A DNA stretch of 64,000 nucleotides. Origin: Gluconobacter sp. Dm-62 (lineage in GTDB: Bacteria > Pseudomonadota > Alphaproteobacteria > Acetobacterales > Acetobacteraceae). Shown here piece by piece: positions 8,495 through 17,798 of this stretch. The position numbers and the translations under genes were made by a program. Location of the stretch: positions 248,001 to 312,000 of the forward strand of contig NZ_JAERLY010000001.1 in assembly GCF_018256155.1 (NCBI RefSeq), written 5' to 3'. How positions within the stretch are numbered: the first letter of the stretch is position 1; each line of letters opens with the position of its first letter. Below the pieces are notes generated by a model. That model did no database searches. It worked only from the letters and a program-made list of their open reading frames with translations, and had not been told where the DNA came from.

Positions 8495-10948
8495 TTAAAG
8501 CGCAGCAGAGAAAGAGAACATCGCCGTGAAACCAGCCCCGATGATATAAAGCGGGGCAGAGCCAGCGATTGTCGATCCATTCATTGCGCGGGCAGATTTG
8601 GCATTGAACTGCGTGCTGTAGATACCGGCAAGGTAATGGTTGTTCGTCAGGTTAACGAGATTGAGCTGGATCTTGGGTGCCTTGACCGGACCGATCTTCG
8701 GCAGACGATAGCCCAGCGTCATGTCAACAGTCTTGAAGCCAGGAAGCTTCTCGTCGTTCATGAACGTTGAATACTGGCTCGACGCATAGTGCATCTGGAT
8801 ATTACCAAAAATCCGACTGTCGTTATAGTTTACGCCAAGATTGGCAGTCCATGTCGGCGAACCTGTGGCTGTATTACCGGCCGTCCGGAGGTAGGTCCCC
8901 TGGGTCGGAATATTGTTGTCAATTGTCGCATGTAGGTATTCACCTGATGCGAAGATGGAGAAATGGTGAAATGGCGTGGTTCCTACCGAGACATCCGCGC
9001 CCCGGCTTGTCTGGCCGCCAGCGTTCACATATTGCGTGACCAGCCCTGCATTCTGAACAACAACGGTCTGAACCTGACGGTTCGTGAAATTGTAGTTGAA
9101 AAGCGTCAGCTGGGCGTTGATCAGCTTGCCATTATAGCGATAGCCAAGCTCTTCGATGATCGAGGTCTCGATCTTCTGATCGCGGGACGCACGGCCGGTA
9201 ATCTTACCCGTGCTGGCGCTTACGGAATCCGCGATCTGGCTCGGGTCCGGAACGCGGGAGTTTACGCCCGCATCCATGAAGATTTCATGCTCGTCGTTGA
9301 AATCATAACGTGCGCCAAGGCTCGGCATCGGCGCCGTCTGATTGTTGTTGATGTTATAGCTCACACCCGGAATACGGTTGAAATTCTGCGCCCGATAGAA
9401 CAGGTACTTGAAGCCGGCTTCGATCGAAAGACGATGGTTCAGATAGGACGCGCGATCTCCAAGAAAGATCTGGTTCGTTTGAATACGGTTCAGCACATCC
9501 GAGAAATTATAGAGCTTTCCATTGGGCAGATAGACAGCCGAGGCCTTGCTTCCCCAAAGGCTTTTGGGGCTTCCCGAACTATCCAGATAGTTGAACTGGC
9601 CAGCCTGCGACTGCTCAGTGAAGCCATACCAGTCTCCGAAGACCAGACGGTGATGGTCACCGATCTTCCACTCCAGCTTGGCATTGATGCCCGAGCGCAT
9701 GAACAGTGCTGGGGAATTGGAATACAGCAGTGCCGAGTTGGCCGTAGAGCCGTTTCCTGTCTCAAGCTGAAGCCCCGAGATCTTCTGCGTCCCCTGATAG
9801 GCCGAAGAGGCAGACAGGTTCATCGCACCCGGAATGGCAGCCTCTGCCCAGTAGAGATATGGATCAACATCCAGCGCAAGGTTATGCGTCAGCACCAGGT
9901 GCTGATTGAGCGTCGCGAACATGCCCTGATAGACATTCTGGTGCAGCTTGTAATAGTTGGTGTCACCAGGCGTGAACGAGCTCGTATAGTTGTAGTTCTT
10001 GCCGTAGGTATTCCACGCAGACATGCTTGGCGGACGCTCGAGCTGGAAGTTGAGCTTGGTCCATTCCACTGCAAGAGTGGTCTGATGACCGCCCTGCCAG
10101 TCTTTGATGAACTTGGCATCCACATGCTCACGCCAGTTATGACCCGGACCGCGCCAGTCATCACCAACAAAATTGGAGTAGGATACAAAACCGCGTACCC
10201 CTGTATTTCCAATATCGCCTGTATCGATACGACCATAGACCTGCCGGGTATTATGGGCACCGTAGGTCACATTGGTCGATGCACCCAACTTGTGGTCCGG
10301 GTTGTGCAGAGCCATGCGAATGGTACCCGCTGCACCATTGGAACCCGGCAGATCGAAGCTGGTTGATCCGGGGCTGAGGCGGACTTCCTCGAGGTTCAAC
10401 GCATCCACCGCTTCCTGCGGATAGAACGTGCCGTCATTGGTGATCGGAGAATTCTCGTACAGCCAGATGATCTCATTGTTGTTCAGACCGCGGACCGTGA
10501 TGTTTCCCGGCTCGATCCCATAAGGATCCTGCGTCGCCACAACCGCTCCCGGCTGCATCGCCATAAGCTGCTCAGGGTTGGCTGTAGCCGGCTGCGTCTC
10601 AATGAAAGCGCGGGTCGTTGCTACGGAAGAGCGGATATCCTTGGTCATGGACAACAGGCCCCCGCCGCTCTGGCGGCGGGTGTGCACGGCAATCGCTTCG
10701 ATATCTCCCTTGGCGTCCACGCTTTTCGGAGCCTTATGCACGCCCTTGGACTGACCCGGCTTTCCCGCTTTCGCCTGAGGCTGAAGGCTGGAAGCCGAAG
10801 CCGAAGCCGAAGCCGAAGCCGAAGCCGAAGCCGAAGCCGAAGCAGCATGCCTGCTTTTGGTGTCCGCTCCATACGCCACGGCGCCAGCCCCGTAAATCAG
10901 GCCCGTCGTAGACAGAAGCAGTATTCGTGCAGCTGACCAGTGTCCCAT
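8495..10948 (-). CDS. TonB-dependent outer-membrane receptor with Ala-Ser repeat linker
   Basis: The product is about 817 residues with a signal peptide (MGHWSAARILLLSTTGLIYG onward), then a striking Ala-Ser dipeptide run at roughly residues 35-55. A plug domain follows (GNITVRGLNNNEIIWLYENS region), then a long beta-barrel ending in Phe-rich residues. ATG 10948 was chosen over the longer frame because GGGAG lies just upstream and the signal peptide begins there. It lies downstream of no gene on its strand and is divergent from the amidohydrolase. The receptor type resembles FecA/siderophore-like and FatA-like receptors, but the neighbours are catabolic, so the ligand could be an organic substrate. 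Ligand unknown. Confidence 0.9.
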   Translation of the reverse strand: MGHWSAARILLLSTTGLIYGAGAVAYGADTKSRHAASASASASASASASASASSLQPQAKAGKPGQSKGVHKAPKSVDAKGDIEAIAVHTRRQSGGGLLSMTKDIRSSVATTRAFIETQPATANPEQLMAMQPGAVVATQDPYGIEPGNITVRGLNNNEIIWLYENSPITNDGTFYPQEAVDALNLEEVRLSPGSTSFDLPGSNGAAGTIRMALHNPDHKLGASTNVTYGAHNTRQVYGRIDTGDIGNTGVRGFVSYSNFVGDDWRGPGHNWREHVDAKFIKDWQGGHQTTLAVEWTKLNFQLERPPSMSAWNTYGKNYNYTSSFTPGDTNYYKLHQNVYQGMFATLNQHLVLTHNLALDVDPYLYWAEAAIPGAMNLSASSAYQGTQKISGLQLETGNGSTANSALLYSNSPALFMRSGINAKLEWKIGDHHRLVFGDWYGFTEQSQAGQFNYLDSSGSPKSLWGSKASAVYLPNGKLYNFSDVLNRIQTNQIFLGDRASYLNHRLSIEAGFKYLFYRAQNFNRIPGVSYNINNNQTAPMPSLGARYDFNDEHEIFMDAGVNSRVPDPSQIADSVSASTGKITGRASRDQKIETSIIEELGYRYNGKLINAQLTLFNYNFTNRQVQTVVVQNAGLVTQYVNAGGQTSRGADVSVGTTPFHHFSIFASGEYLHATIDNNIPTQGTYLRTAGNTATGSPTWTANLGVNYNDSRIFGNIQMHYASSQYSTFMNDEKLPGFKTVDMTLGYRLPKIGPVKAPKIQLNLVNLTNNHYLAGIYSTQFNAKSARAMNGSTIAGSAPLYIIGAGFTAMFSFSAAL
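10791..10844. repeat. Tandem hexanucleotide repeat (GAAGCC x8 plus degenerate unit)
   Basis: Eight perfect copies of gaagcc (10791-10838) are followed by gaagca. On the coding minus strand the unit encodes Ala-Ser, so length change would keep the reading frame and alter only the linker between the signal peptide and the plug of the TonB receptor. Confidence 0.95.
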
Positions 10949-11442
10949 CGCTCTGCTCCCTTTACCATGATGATCGCGTCTTTTACTGTGGCTGTCTCTC
11001 TCCCGGGAGCAGATGCCCTGCAGCAATATTAAGCAACGCGAAAATGTTTCCGTTTCGTGATGATATAAGCATCCGAATATTTGGGGCGGCAACAAATTGG
11101 TTATTAGGAGATTAGCGGGGCTATATCGTCTCGTGATAGATAGCTCGCAAACGGGATGAAAATATGATGAAAAAGGAATTGGTTTCAGCTATTTAGGATT
11201 ATTCGTACTGACATTCCCTCTTTTGAACCCTAGAGGTTTTAGTCGGATTCAGCTTTCATTAGGGTAATTTTTGGCAAGCGGGAGAGGGATTCTCTGTAAT
11301 CGGTTCGGATTCGAATCCATATCAGTGAATGGTATTCGTTCTTTCGTTACAAACATGTGCTGGCATGACAGACATGGCTGCTGAGGTATCCTGCCCACCC
11401 GGGCACCGGCTTTGCGGAACACAGATTGATATGGAGCGCGAC
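10949..11442. promoter_or_regulatory. Divergent intergenic region with palindromes
   Basis: No gene is supported in these 494 bases between the minus-strand receptor and the plus-strand amidohydrolase. The AT-rich centre presumably holds both promoters. A perfect 12-base palindrome GGATTCGAATCC lies at 11307-11318. The 10-mer gattattcgt at 11197-11206 recurs at 25627-25636. Both are candidate regulator sites; no binding protein can be assigned from sequence. Confidence 0.4.
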
Positions 11443-12975
11443 ATGTTGCTTGTGAGGGGTGGCCACGTCATCATCGATACCGGAACGATCCTGAAGGATG
11501 CGGCGGTCTGTATCGAAGGCGAGACGGTCAAGGAATTCGGTTCATGGTCCGAGATGCAGGCGAAATATCCTGCTGCTGATGTCATCGGTGATGGAACGTC
11601 GCTTGTCATGCCGGGCCTGATCGACGCCCATTCACATGGTCGTGGCCTGTCACCCATCCAGAAAGGCGTACTCTACGACTACCTCGAGAATGCTTTTCTC
11701 GACTGGTCGGCCATGGTCTATCTGCCGAACGACCTGTGTTCCGCCCTTTCAGCGGTGCGTCACCTGCGTGGCGGCTGCACGACGATCCATCACACGGGAT
11801 GGAACGACGAAGGCCCCAAGGCGCTCGAACAGGCCCGTCAGGCCATCAACAGCTATCGCGAAACCGGTATCCGTCTGGCCTATTCGCCAGCAGTTCGTGA
11901 CCGCAACCGCTTCTGCATTGATGAAGGGGACTTCCTGAAGACCCTGCCGGCGGAACTGCATGATTTCGTTCTGCCTATGACGCGCTATGATGCCCGCGCA
12001 ATTGCAGACGGCTATCTCGATCTGTTCGAGACCCTGCACCGCGAGGAAGACACCCCCATGAGCCGGGTTCTCCACGGACCTTCATGGGCGCATGGCTCCA
12101 CGGACGAGTTCTTCACCCGCATCCGCGACAGCGCCAATTCCCACGGCGGCACTCCGATCCATATCCATACACTCCAGACGCCCCATCAGCGCGCCTGGAG
12201 CATCAAGACCTTCGGATGCTCCCTCGTGGAACATCTGGACCGCATCGGCCTGCTGGGACCCAACACCACGCTCGGCCATGCCGTCTGGCTGTCGGAGAAA
12301 GACATCGACCTCATCGCAGAGCGCGGTGCCAGCACGACGCATCATGGTTCCTGCAACCTGCATGTCCGCAACGGCATTTCCCCGGTCTGGTACATGATGC
12401 GCAAGGGCATCAACGTCGCTCTCGGCATCGACGACAAGTCCTTGAACGATGATGATGACGTGCTGATGGAACTGCGGATGTCGGCCATGCTTTCGCGTGT
12501 TCCCGGCTTCGATCTGGCGGAGATGCCTCCCCTGACATCAGGCCAGATCCTGTCCATGGGAACGACAAACGCCGCACGGACACTGGGTTTCGAGCAGAGC
12601 CACGGGACCCTTCAGGTCGGCGCAACCGCTGACCTCGCCGTCATGGAGACGGGTTCCATGCTTCACGATCCCTGGACTTCGGAAAATCTCTCCATCCCCG
12701 ATCTGCTGCTGTGGCGCGGAAAGGGACAGGATGTCCGCGATGTCGTTGTCAACGGCCGCATTGTGATCCGTGACCGCAAGTTCCAGACCATCGATGTCGA
12801 GGGGCTGTACAGCGAGATCCGCAGCTACGTGAAGCATCACGAAACAAAGGCCGCAACGCCCGAGCGTGTCTCTGCCCTCGCCAAGCTGCGTCCCTACTTC
12901 CATGACTGGCACCGCAAAATGCTGGATCACCTCGATATTTCGGAACCGTTCTATCTCGTCAACGGGCGCCGCTGA
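11443..12975 (+). CDS. Amidohydrolase of the ATZ/TRZ (chlorohydrolase/SsnA-like) type
   Basis: About 510 residues. The fold markers are an N-terminal beta-sandwich strand, DAHSHG as first metal motif, HIHTLQ as second, GHAVWLS, and an Asp in GIDDKSLND. These are arranged as in the metal-dependent deaminase/hydrolase branch (SsnA, guanine deaminase, AtzA). The start at 11443 is preferred because GGAG lies six bases before it; other ATGs at 11329 and 11431 lack this. The gene is followed by the amino-acid ABC importer genes with only a 72-base gap, which suggests one operon. It likely hydrolyses or deaminates a nitrogen heterocycle or amide delivered by that importer. The exact reaction is unknown. 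Confidence 0.85.
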   Translation: MLLVRGGHVIIDTGTILKDAAVCIEGETVKEFGSWSEMQAKYPAADVIGDGTSLVMPGLIDAHSHGRGLSPIQKGVLYDYLENAFLDWSAMVYLPNDLCSALSAVRHLRGGCTTIHHTGWNDEGPKALEQARQAINSYRETGIRLAYSPAVRDRNRFCIDEGDFLKTLPAELHDFVLPMTRYDARAIADGYLDLFETLHREEDTPMSRVLHGPSWAHGSTDEFFTRIRDSANSHGGTPIHIHTLQTPHQRAWSIKTFGCSLVEHLDRIGLLGPNTTLGHAVWLSEKDIDLIAERGASTTHHGSCNLHVRNGISPVWYMMRKGINVALGIDDKSLNDDDDVLMELRMSAMLSRVPGFDLAEMPPLTSGQILSMGTTNAARTLGFEQSHGTLQVGATADLAVMETGSMLHDPWTSENLSIPDLLLWRGKGQDVRDVVVNGRIVIRDRKFQTIDVEGLYSEIRSYVKHHETKAATPERVSALAKLRPYFHDWHRKMLDHLDISEPFYLVNGRR

Positions 12976-12996
12976 ACCACGATACGCCCGGTTCAA

Positions 12997-13021
12997 GGGG
13001 GCACTGCCCGCAGTGCTCCCC
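12997..13021 (+). promoter_or_regulatory. Intercistronic hairpin
   Basis: A strong stem (GCACTG/CAGTGC extended by GGGG/CCCC with one bulge) lies between the amidohydrolase and the solute-binding protein gene. It has no T-run. In ABC operons such structures often stabilise or attenuate mRNA ahead of the abundant binding protein; that role is inferred. Confidence 0.4.
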
Positions 13022-13047
13022 AGTCCTTATCATCGCTGAGGAAAATC

Positions 13048-13815
13048 ATGATGCATCGTCGCTCCCTGCTGACCGGAATGCTCACCCTTGCCGGAACATC
13101 CCTGATCGGGAGAGCCCACGCATCAACTCTGGACAGTGTGCGCCAGCAGGGCTTCATGCGCATTGCGACAACAGGCGCCAATGCGCCCTACAGTTTTCTG
13201 GACGCCGATGGGACCCTGACAGGCTTCGATATCGAGTGGTCACGGCTGATCTGCAAAGGCCTGGGGATCGAACCTCGGTTTTCTTACCTGTCTTGGAGCG
13301 GGATCCTCCCCGGCCTGATGGCTGGCCAGTATGACGCCGCCATGAGCGCCGTGCGCGTCACTCCCGAGCGCAAGGCCAGCTTCGTTTTTTCAGAACCTTA
13401 CTGCACCGATTCCGCTGCGGTGATCGTACGGGCTGACAACACCACCATTCACGAAGTCGAAGATCTGCACGGACTGACCATTGGCGTCGCATCCGGCAGC
13501 ATCCTTGAAGACGTGGCCCATGATCAGGCCAAGCCCGGCACGTTACGGTCCTATCCGGGCCTGCCCGACATCATCATGGATGTCATGTCCGGTCGTCTGG
13601 ACGCCGGGATCGTCGGACGTGGCGGCGCGCAATATGCCATCAAACAGCAGCAGGTGCCCCTCAAGCTCGTCGGACGTGAAATTGATCCCCATCCTCTGGC
13701 GATGATCCTGCCATCCGGCTCGGAAACACTTGCTGCGGCAGTCTCGGAACAGATCCGTGCGAGACAGGCAGACGGGCAGGCCAAATCCCTGTCCGATCAC
13801 TGGTTTGGAGCCTGA
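13048..13815 (+). CDS. Polar amino-acid ABC transporter substrate-binding protein (SBP_bac_3)
   Basis: The 255-residue protein begins with MMHRRSLLTGMLTLAG and a cleavage-like AHAS at about residue 26, an exported and possibly Tat-type signal. The mature part has the cluster-3 binding protein pattern: NAPYSFLD, GFDIEWSRLI, GLMAGQYDAAMSAVRVTPERK, and a second-lobe TIGVASGS. GAGG lies upstream of the start. It is the periplasmic receptor for the permease and ATPase that follow at once. The family binds polar amino acids, amines or related zwitterions; here an amino acid, carbamoyl amino acid or ureide is plausible. The specific ligand cannot be read from the sequence. Confidence 0.92.
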   Translation: MMHRRSLLTGMLTLAGTSLIGRAHASTLDSVRQQGFMRIATTGANAPYSFLDADGTLTGFDIEWSRLICKGLGIEPRFSYLSWSGILPGLMAGQYDAAMSAVRVTPERKASFVFSEPYCTDSAAVIVRADNTTIHEVEDLHGLTIGVASGSILEDVAHDQAKPGTLRSYPGLPDIIMDVMSGRLDAGIVGRGGAQYAIKQQQVPLKLVGREIDPHPLAMILPSGSETLAAAVSEQIRARQADGQAKSLSDHWFGA

Positions 13816-13820
13816 AATCC

Positions 13821-14480
13821 GTGGTGAACTGGCATTTCGTCGCTCATATCATGCCGCGCCTTCTCCGGGCCTGCGGCGTCACGCTCGAAATCAGCGTTGC
13901 CGCTCTGGTCATGGCCACCTGTCTCGGGCTGTGTATTGCGCTCGCGCGCCTGTCTTCGGTGCGCGCCGTCTCGCTTCTGGCCTGGGGATATGTGTGGATT
14001 CTGCGGGGCACACCTCTGCTGCTTCAGCTCTTCGCGGCCTATTACGCGGTCCCCCAGAGCGGCTTTCGGCTTGATCCATGGAGCGCAGGCATTCTGACGC
14101 TCGGCCTCAATTCCGCAGCCTATTTCTCCGAAATTTTCCGCGCCGCCATCCAGTCCGTTCCGTCAGGACAGGCCGAAGCGGCGGCCGCGGTTGGCCTCGC
14201 GCCTTTCCAGATCATGCGCCGCATCGTTCTGCCACAGGCGCTCAAACCTGCATTGCCCCCCTATGTGGGACAGGCCATCACACTCATCAAGAATTCGTCG
14301 CTTGTGTCCGTCATTGCCGTGCCGGATCTGATGCTGACCGCCCAGAGCATCTATTCCGTAACGTTCAAGGTGACGGAAGTAATGGTTGCAACCGGCATTC
14401 TCTATCTGGCGATCACCACGGTTCTCCAGATCGCACAGGCGTGGATCGAACGCCGCCTCAGCTATTACACGGTGCGCTGA
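13821..14480 (+). CDS. Polar amino-acid ABC transporter permease
   Basis: 219 residues with about five membrane segments and the HisM/HisQ/GlnP motif: [10 protein letters not shown] in the N-terminal half and the EAA loop [23 protein letters not shown]. It begins with GTG at 13821, five bases after the binding-protein stop, with GGAG inside the end of that gene. A second GTG follows directly. It ends one base before the ATPase gene, so translational coupling is likely. The system has a single permease gene and so is presumably a homodimer, which is common for this family. Confidence 0.92.
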   Translation: MVNWHFVAHIMPRLLRACGVTLEISVAALVMATCLGLCIALARLSSVRAVSLLAWGYVWILRGTPLLLQLFAAYYAVPQSGFRLDPWSAGILTLGLNSAAYFSEIFRAAIQSVPSGQAEAAAAVGLAPFQIMRRIVLPQALKPALPPYVGQAITLIKNSSLVSVIAVPDLMLTAQSIYSVTFKVTEVMVATGILYLAITTVLQIAQAWIERRLSYYTVR

Positions 14481-14481
14481 T

Positions 14482-15218
<737 letters not shown>

Positions 15219-15222
<4 letters not shown>

Positions 15223-16322
15223 GCCGCATCGAAGCCGTAGACGGACTGGCCTTCCGCCTTCCTTCAACCCTGACCGGCCAGCCACGGGACGAGGAATGCT
15301 TCCTTCTGCGCATCGTCACCGAAGACGGTCTGACGGGATGGGGTGAAGCCCATGGCAGTCCCTTCCTGTCCCGTGCCGTGGTAAACGCACCCAAAACCCA
15401 CGTCACCGCGCAGGGGCTGCGCTGCATCCTGCTCGGTGCCGATGCATCCGATATTCCGGCCCTGCGCCGCCAGATGGAAAAGGACACCCAGTGGATCGGT
15501 CGTGACGGTGTGGTCATGCAGGCGATCGCCGCGGCCGAACTGGCACTGTGGGATCTGGCCGGGCAACGCGCGGGCCTCCCCGTCAGCCGGCTGCTTTCTC
15601 CCGAAGCCCGGACATCCATTCCCTGCTACGCGAGCGACAAGGTTGCCGCCACGCCAGAAGGCACGGCACTGCGCATCCGTGCCGAACGTGAGGCCGGCTT
15701 CCGCGCCCACAAACTGGGCTGGCCGCCTTTCGGCGCCAGCGAGGAAAGCGACGTCGCCTTCCTTCAGGCCGCACGGTATATCGCCCCGGACGCAACATTG
15801 ATGGTGGATGCCGCACAGGCTTTCACGCTGGACGAAGCCCTTTCCCGCGCCCGGGCCTTCGAGCCTTTCAGTCTTGCCTGGATCGAGGAACCCCTCAACC
15901 GCGACGATCTGGACGGTCAGAAGGCCCTGCACGAACAAAGCGTCGTCCCGATCGCATCTGGGGAAGGCGAGTGCGGTATCATCGGCCTGAGACGGATTGC
16001 ACCTCTGGTGGACATCCTGCAGCCGGATATCACACGCTGTGGCCTGCTCGCAGCCTGCGAAATTGCCCCACAGGTCCCGCAGGTCTGCAGCCATTCCTTC
16101 ACGACACCGCTGAACATCGCCATGCATGCCCACTGGCTGGCAGCGATGCCCAATGCGCTGTTTCTGGAATGGCCCATGTCCAAGGCGGCGCTCTGGGCTC
16201 CCTACTTCCAGGGGAACCTCGCTCCCGCAAACGGCGAGGTTGTTCTTCCACAGTCCCCGGGCTGGGGCATCCGTCCGGATCTGGACGCGCTGGCGTCTTT
16301 CGTCATGCCTGCCGAAGGTTAA
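15219..16322 (+). CDS. Enolase-superfamily enzyme, mandelate racemase/muconate lactonizing type
   Basis: The 367-residue protein has the capping domain and the barrel of the MR/MLE group. The three metal ligands are visible: Asp in VDAAQAF, Glu in WIEEPL, Glu in [14 protein letters not shown] and a His in SHSFTTP fit the mandelate-racemase Asp-His pair. On the other face the usual KxK is only partly present (HKLGWPP). Members abstract the alpha proton of a carboxylate and then racemise, epimerise, dehydrate or cycloisomerise. Four-base overlap with the ATPase gene places it in the import operon, so it probably acts on the imported acid or its product. Dehydratase, racemase and epimerase activities cannot be separated by reading alone. 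Confidence 0.88.
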
Positions 16323-16329
16323 ACGCATA

Positions 16330-16358
16330 AAGGGAGGGTGCGAAGCTCCCTCCCTTTT
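16330..16358. terminator. Rho-independent terminator, bidirectional
   Basis: A 10-bp stem (16330-16339 with 16349-16358) with a 9-base loop ends in TTTT on the plus strand. It is flanked on the other side by an A-run (16373-16382) that gives a T-run for minus-strand transcripts. It separates the convergent enolase and racemase genes. Confidence 0.75.
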
Positions 16359-16384
16359 GCAGGCTTATTCTACAACAAAAAAAA

Positions 16385-17098
16385 TCAGTCTTGTCTGGCG
16401 TATCGAATACAGGCCTGTGCCAGCGCGCGTGTTGAATCAACATACGGTAGGATATCGCTGATCGCATCGCGCAGCAGGGGCAGTTCTGTGCAACCCAGAA
16501 TAACCGCATCTGCCCCGCCTGCCTTCAGCCGTCGGCTTACTTCCCGGACCGGTGCAATCGCTGCAGGCGTGTTTCCACCTTTTACAAGACGGATCACCTC
16601 GTTGATGAGAGCCTGCTCTTCCGGCTCAGGAATCAGGCATGCAAAACCTGCCTTTTCAAGGCGCTGGCGGTAAAAACCTGACATGATGGTCCCGGCGGTC
16701 GCCATAAGAGCAACATTCCGCACACTGCTTCCGGCATGTTGCAGCTGACAGAGATCCTCACAAACAGCATCCGCAATGTGAAGAACCGGGATATTCAGTG
16801 CGGCAGCGATATCGGGATGGAAATGATGCGCCGTGTTACAGGGAATGACGAGTGCCGTAGCCCCCGCTTTCTGAAGCCGCAGGGCATGATCCTGCAACAT
16901 CGGTAACGGAGAGGGCGCCGTAGCATCCAGAATGGACGTGCTGCGATCCGGTATGACGGGGTCGGAGAAGATCAGAAGCGGAATATGGTCCTGGTCCACT
17001 CTGGCAGACGTATTGGCGATAACCTGCCCCATGAAATCCGCCGTTGCTGCCGGCCCCATACCTCCCAGAACGCCAATCAGCTTAACAGGCTGGCTCAC
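16385..17098 (-). CDS. Aspartate/glutamate racemase-fold enzyme
   Basis: About 237 residues from a GTG start at 17098, which overlaps the end of the upstream hydantoin racemase gene by 17 bases; the longer frame upstream only reads that gene out of frame. The family pattern is clear: GVLGGMGPAAT near the start, catalytic Cys87 in IPCNTAHHF and Cys203 in LGCTELPLL. Both cysteines are present, so it should be catalytically competent. Members racemise amino acids by a two-base mechanism without cofactor. Beside a D-carbamoylase and a hydantoin racemase, its substrate is probably an amino acid or carbamoyl amino acid arising from the same pathway. Exact substrate unknown. Confidence 0.88.
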   Translation of the reverse strand: MSQPVKLIGVLGGMGPAATADFMGQVIANTSARVDQDHIPLLIFSDPVIPDRSTSILDATAPSPLPMLQDHALRLQKAGATALVIPCNTAHHFHPDIAAALNIPVLHIADAVCEDLCQLQHAGSSVRNVALMATAGTIMSGFYRQRLEKAGFACLIPEPEEQALINEVIRLVKGGNTPAAIAPVREVSRRLKAGGADAVILGCTELPLLRDAISDILPYVDSTRALAQACIRYARQD

Positions 17099-17762
17099 GA
17101 CGCTGCCCCTGCCTGAGAATGATCCGACCGATGGCTGCACATACGGCGGACCCCACCGGATCAATGACGCGTACGCCCAGACGCTCTTCCAGAGGCTGCC
17201 GGAAATGGGACATGCTGGCACATCCCGTCACGACAATATCGGCTCCTCGCGCCACGAGCTCCTGCCCCGCTTCTACCATACGGTTCAGAAGTTCAGGCGA
17301 AGTCGCCTCGACTGCGTTCGACGAGATTCCCTGACTTCCTACATACCGCCCGGCCACACCCATCATACGGATCTTGCGGCGCTGGCGGTACGTGGAAAGG
17401 ATCGATAAAGAAATGATACCGAACTGATCTGCCTCTGTCAGAGCCTGAAGGATCGCGTTTTCGCCACATCCGAGAATAATTTTCCCGGGAAATGTCTCAC
17501 GAACTCCATCAAGTCCAGGATCACTGAAACAGGCGATGACATAAGCATCCGCGTCATTCTCTGCGATAATCCTGCGGACCATGGGTGCAATATCATCGGC
17601 ATCCCGCTGATACGACACTCCAGCAGGAGCTCCGGGTGTACCGCAGACATCGATTGCGACCGGAGACAGAGCACGGAAATGAGCAAGTTCCCGGTCGATC
17701 GCAGCTGTGACCAACTCCGAGGAATTCGGATTGATGACCAGTATTCTCGTTGTGTTCATCAT
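17082..17762 (-). CDS. Hydantoin/allantoin racemase (Asp/Glu/hydantoin racemase family)
   Basis: 226 residues, the usual length of HyuA/HyuE-type hydantoin racemases. It opens with ILVINPNSSE, the family hallmark. The two cysteines expected for catalysis are Cys78 (IACFSDPGLDG) and Cys181 (VTGCASMSH), close to the positions described for characterised hydantoin racemases. GGGGA lies 8 bases before ATG 17762. The reaction is interconversion of D and L 5-substituted hydantoins, or of allantoin enantiomers in the HpxA subgroup. It follows the D-carbamoylase gene by 36 bases on the same strand. Hydantoin is favoured by the neighbour; allantoin remains possible because PuuE- and AllC-type genes occur elsewhere in the island. 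Confidence 0.88.
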   Translation of the reverse strand: MMNTTRILVINPNSSELVTAAIDRELAHFRALSPVAIDVCGTPGAPAGVSYQRDADDIAPMVRRIIAENDADAYVIACFSDPGLDGVRETFPGKIILGCGENAILQALTEADQFGIISLSILSTYRQRRKIRMMGVAGRYVGSQGISSNAVEATSPELLNRMVEAGQELVARGADIVVTGCASMSHFRQPLEERLGVRVIDPVGSAVCAAIGRIILRQGQRREPAC

Positions 17763-17798
17763 GAAAGATCCCCGCTGACAGGTTAGGACAATCGCGCC

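Noticed and set aside
8963-10366. 467-codon plus-strand frame antisense to the TonB receptor
   Set aside because: It has no recognisable domain, no ribosome site, and lies entirely inside a clear receptor gene; long antisense frames are expected in such DNA.
10791-10844. CRISPR-like repeat
   Set aside because: The repeat is a direct 6-bp tandem without spacers.
10618-10936. Frames with Lys-Pro or Arg-Ser dipeptide runs in the hexanucleotide repeat
   Set aside because: They are other-phase readings of the repeat within the TonB receptor gene.
15264-16328. 354-codon minus-strand frame antisense to the enolase-superfamily gene
   Set aside because: No motif, and the plus-strand gene has all metal ligands and overlaps its operon neighbour by four bases.
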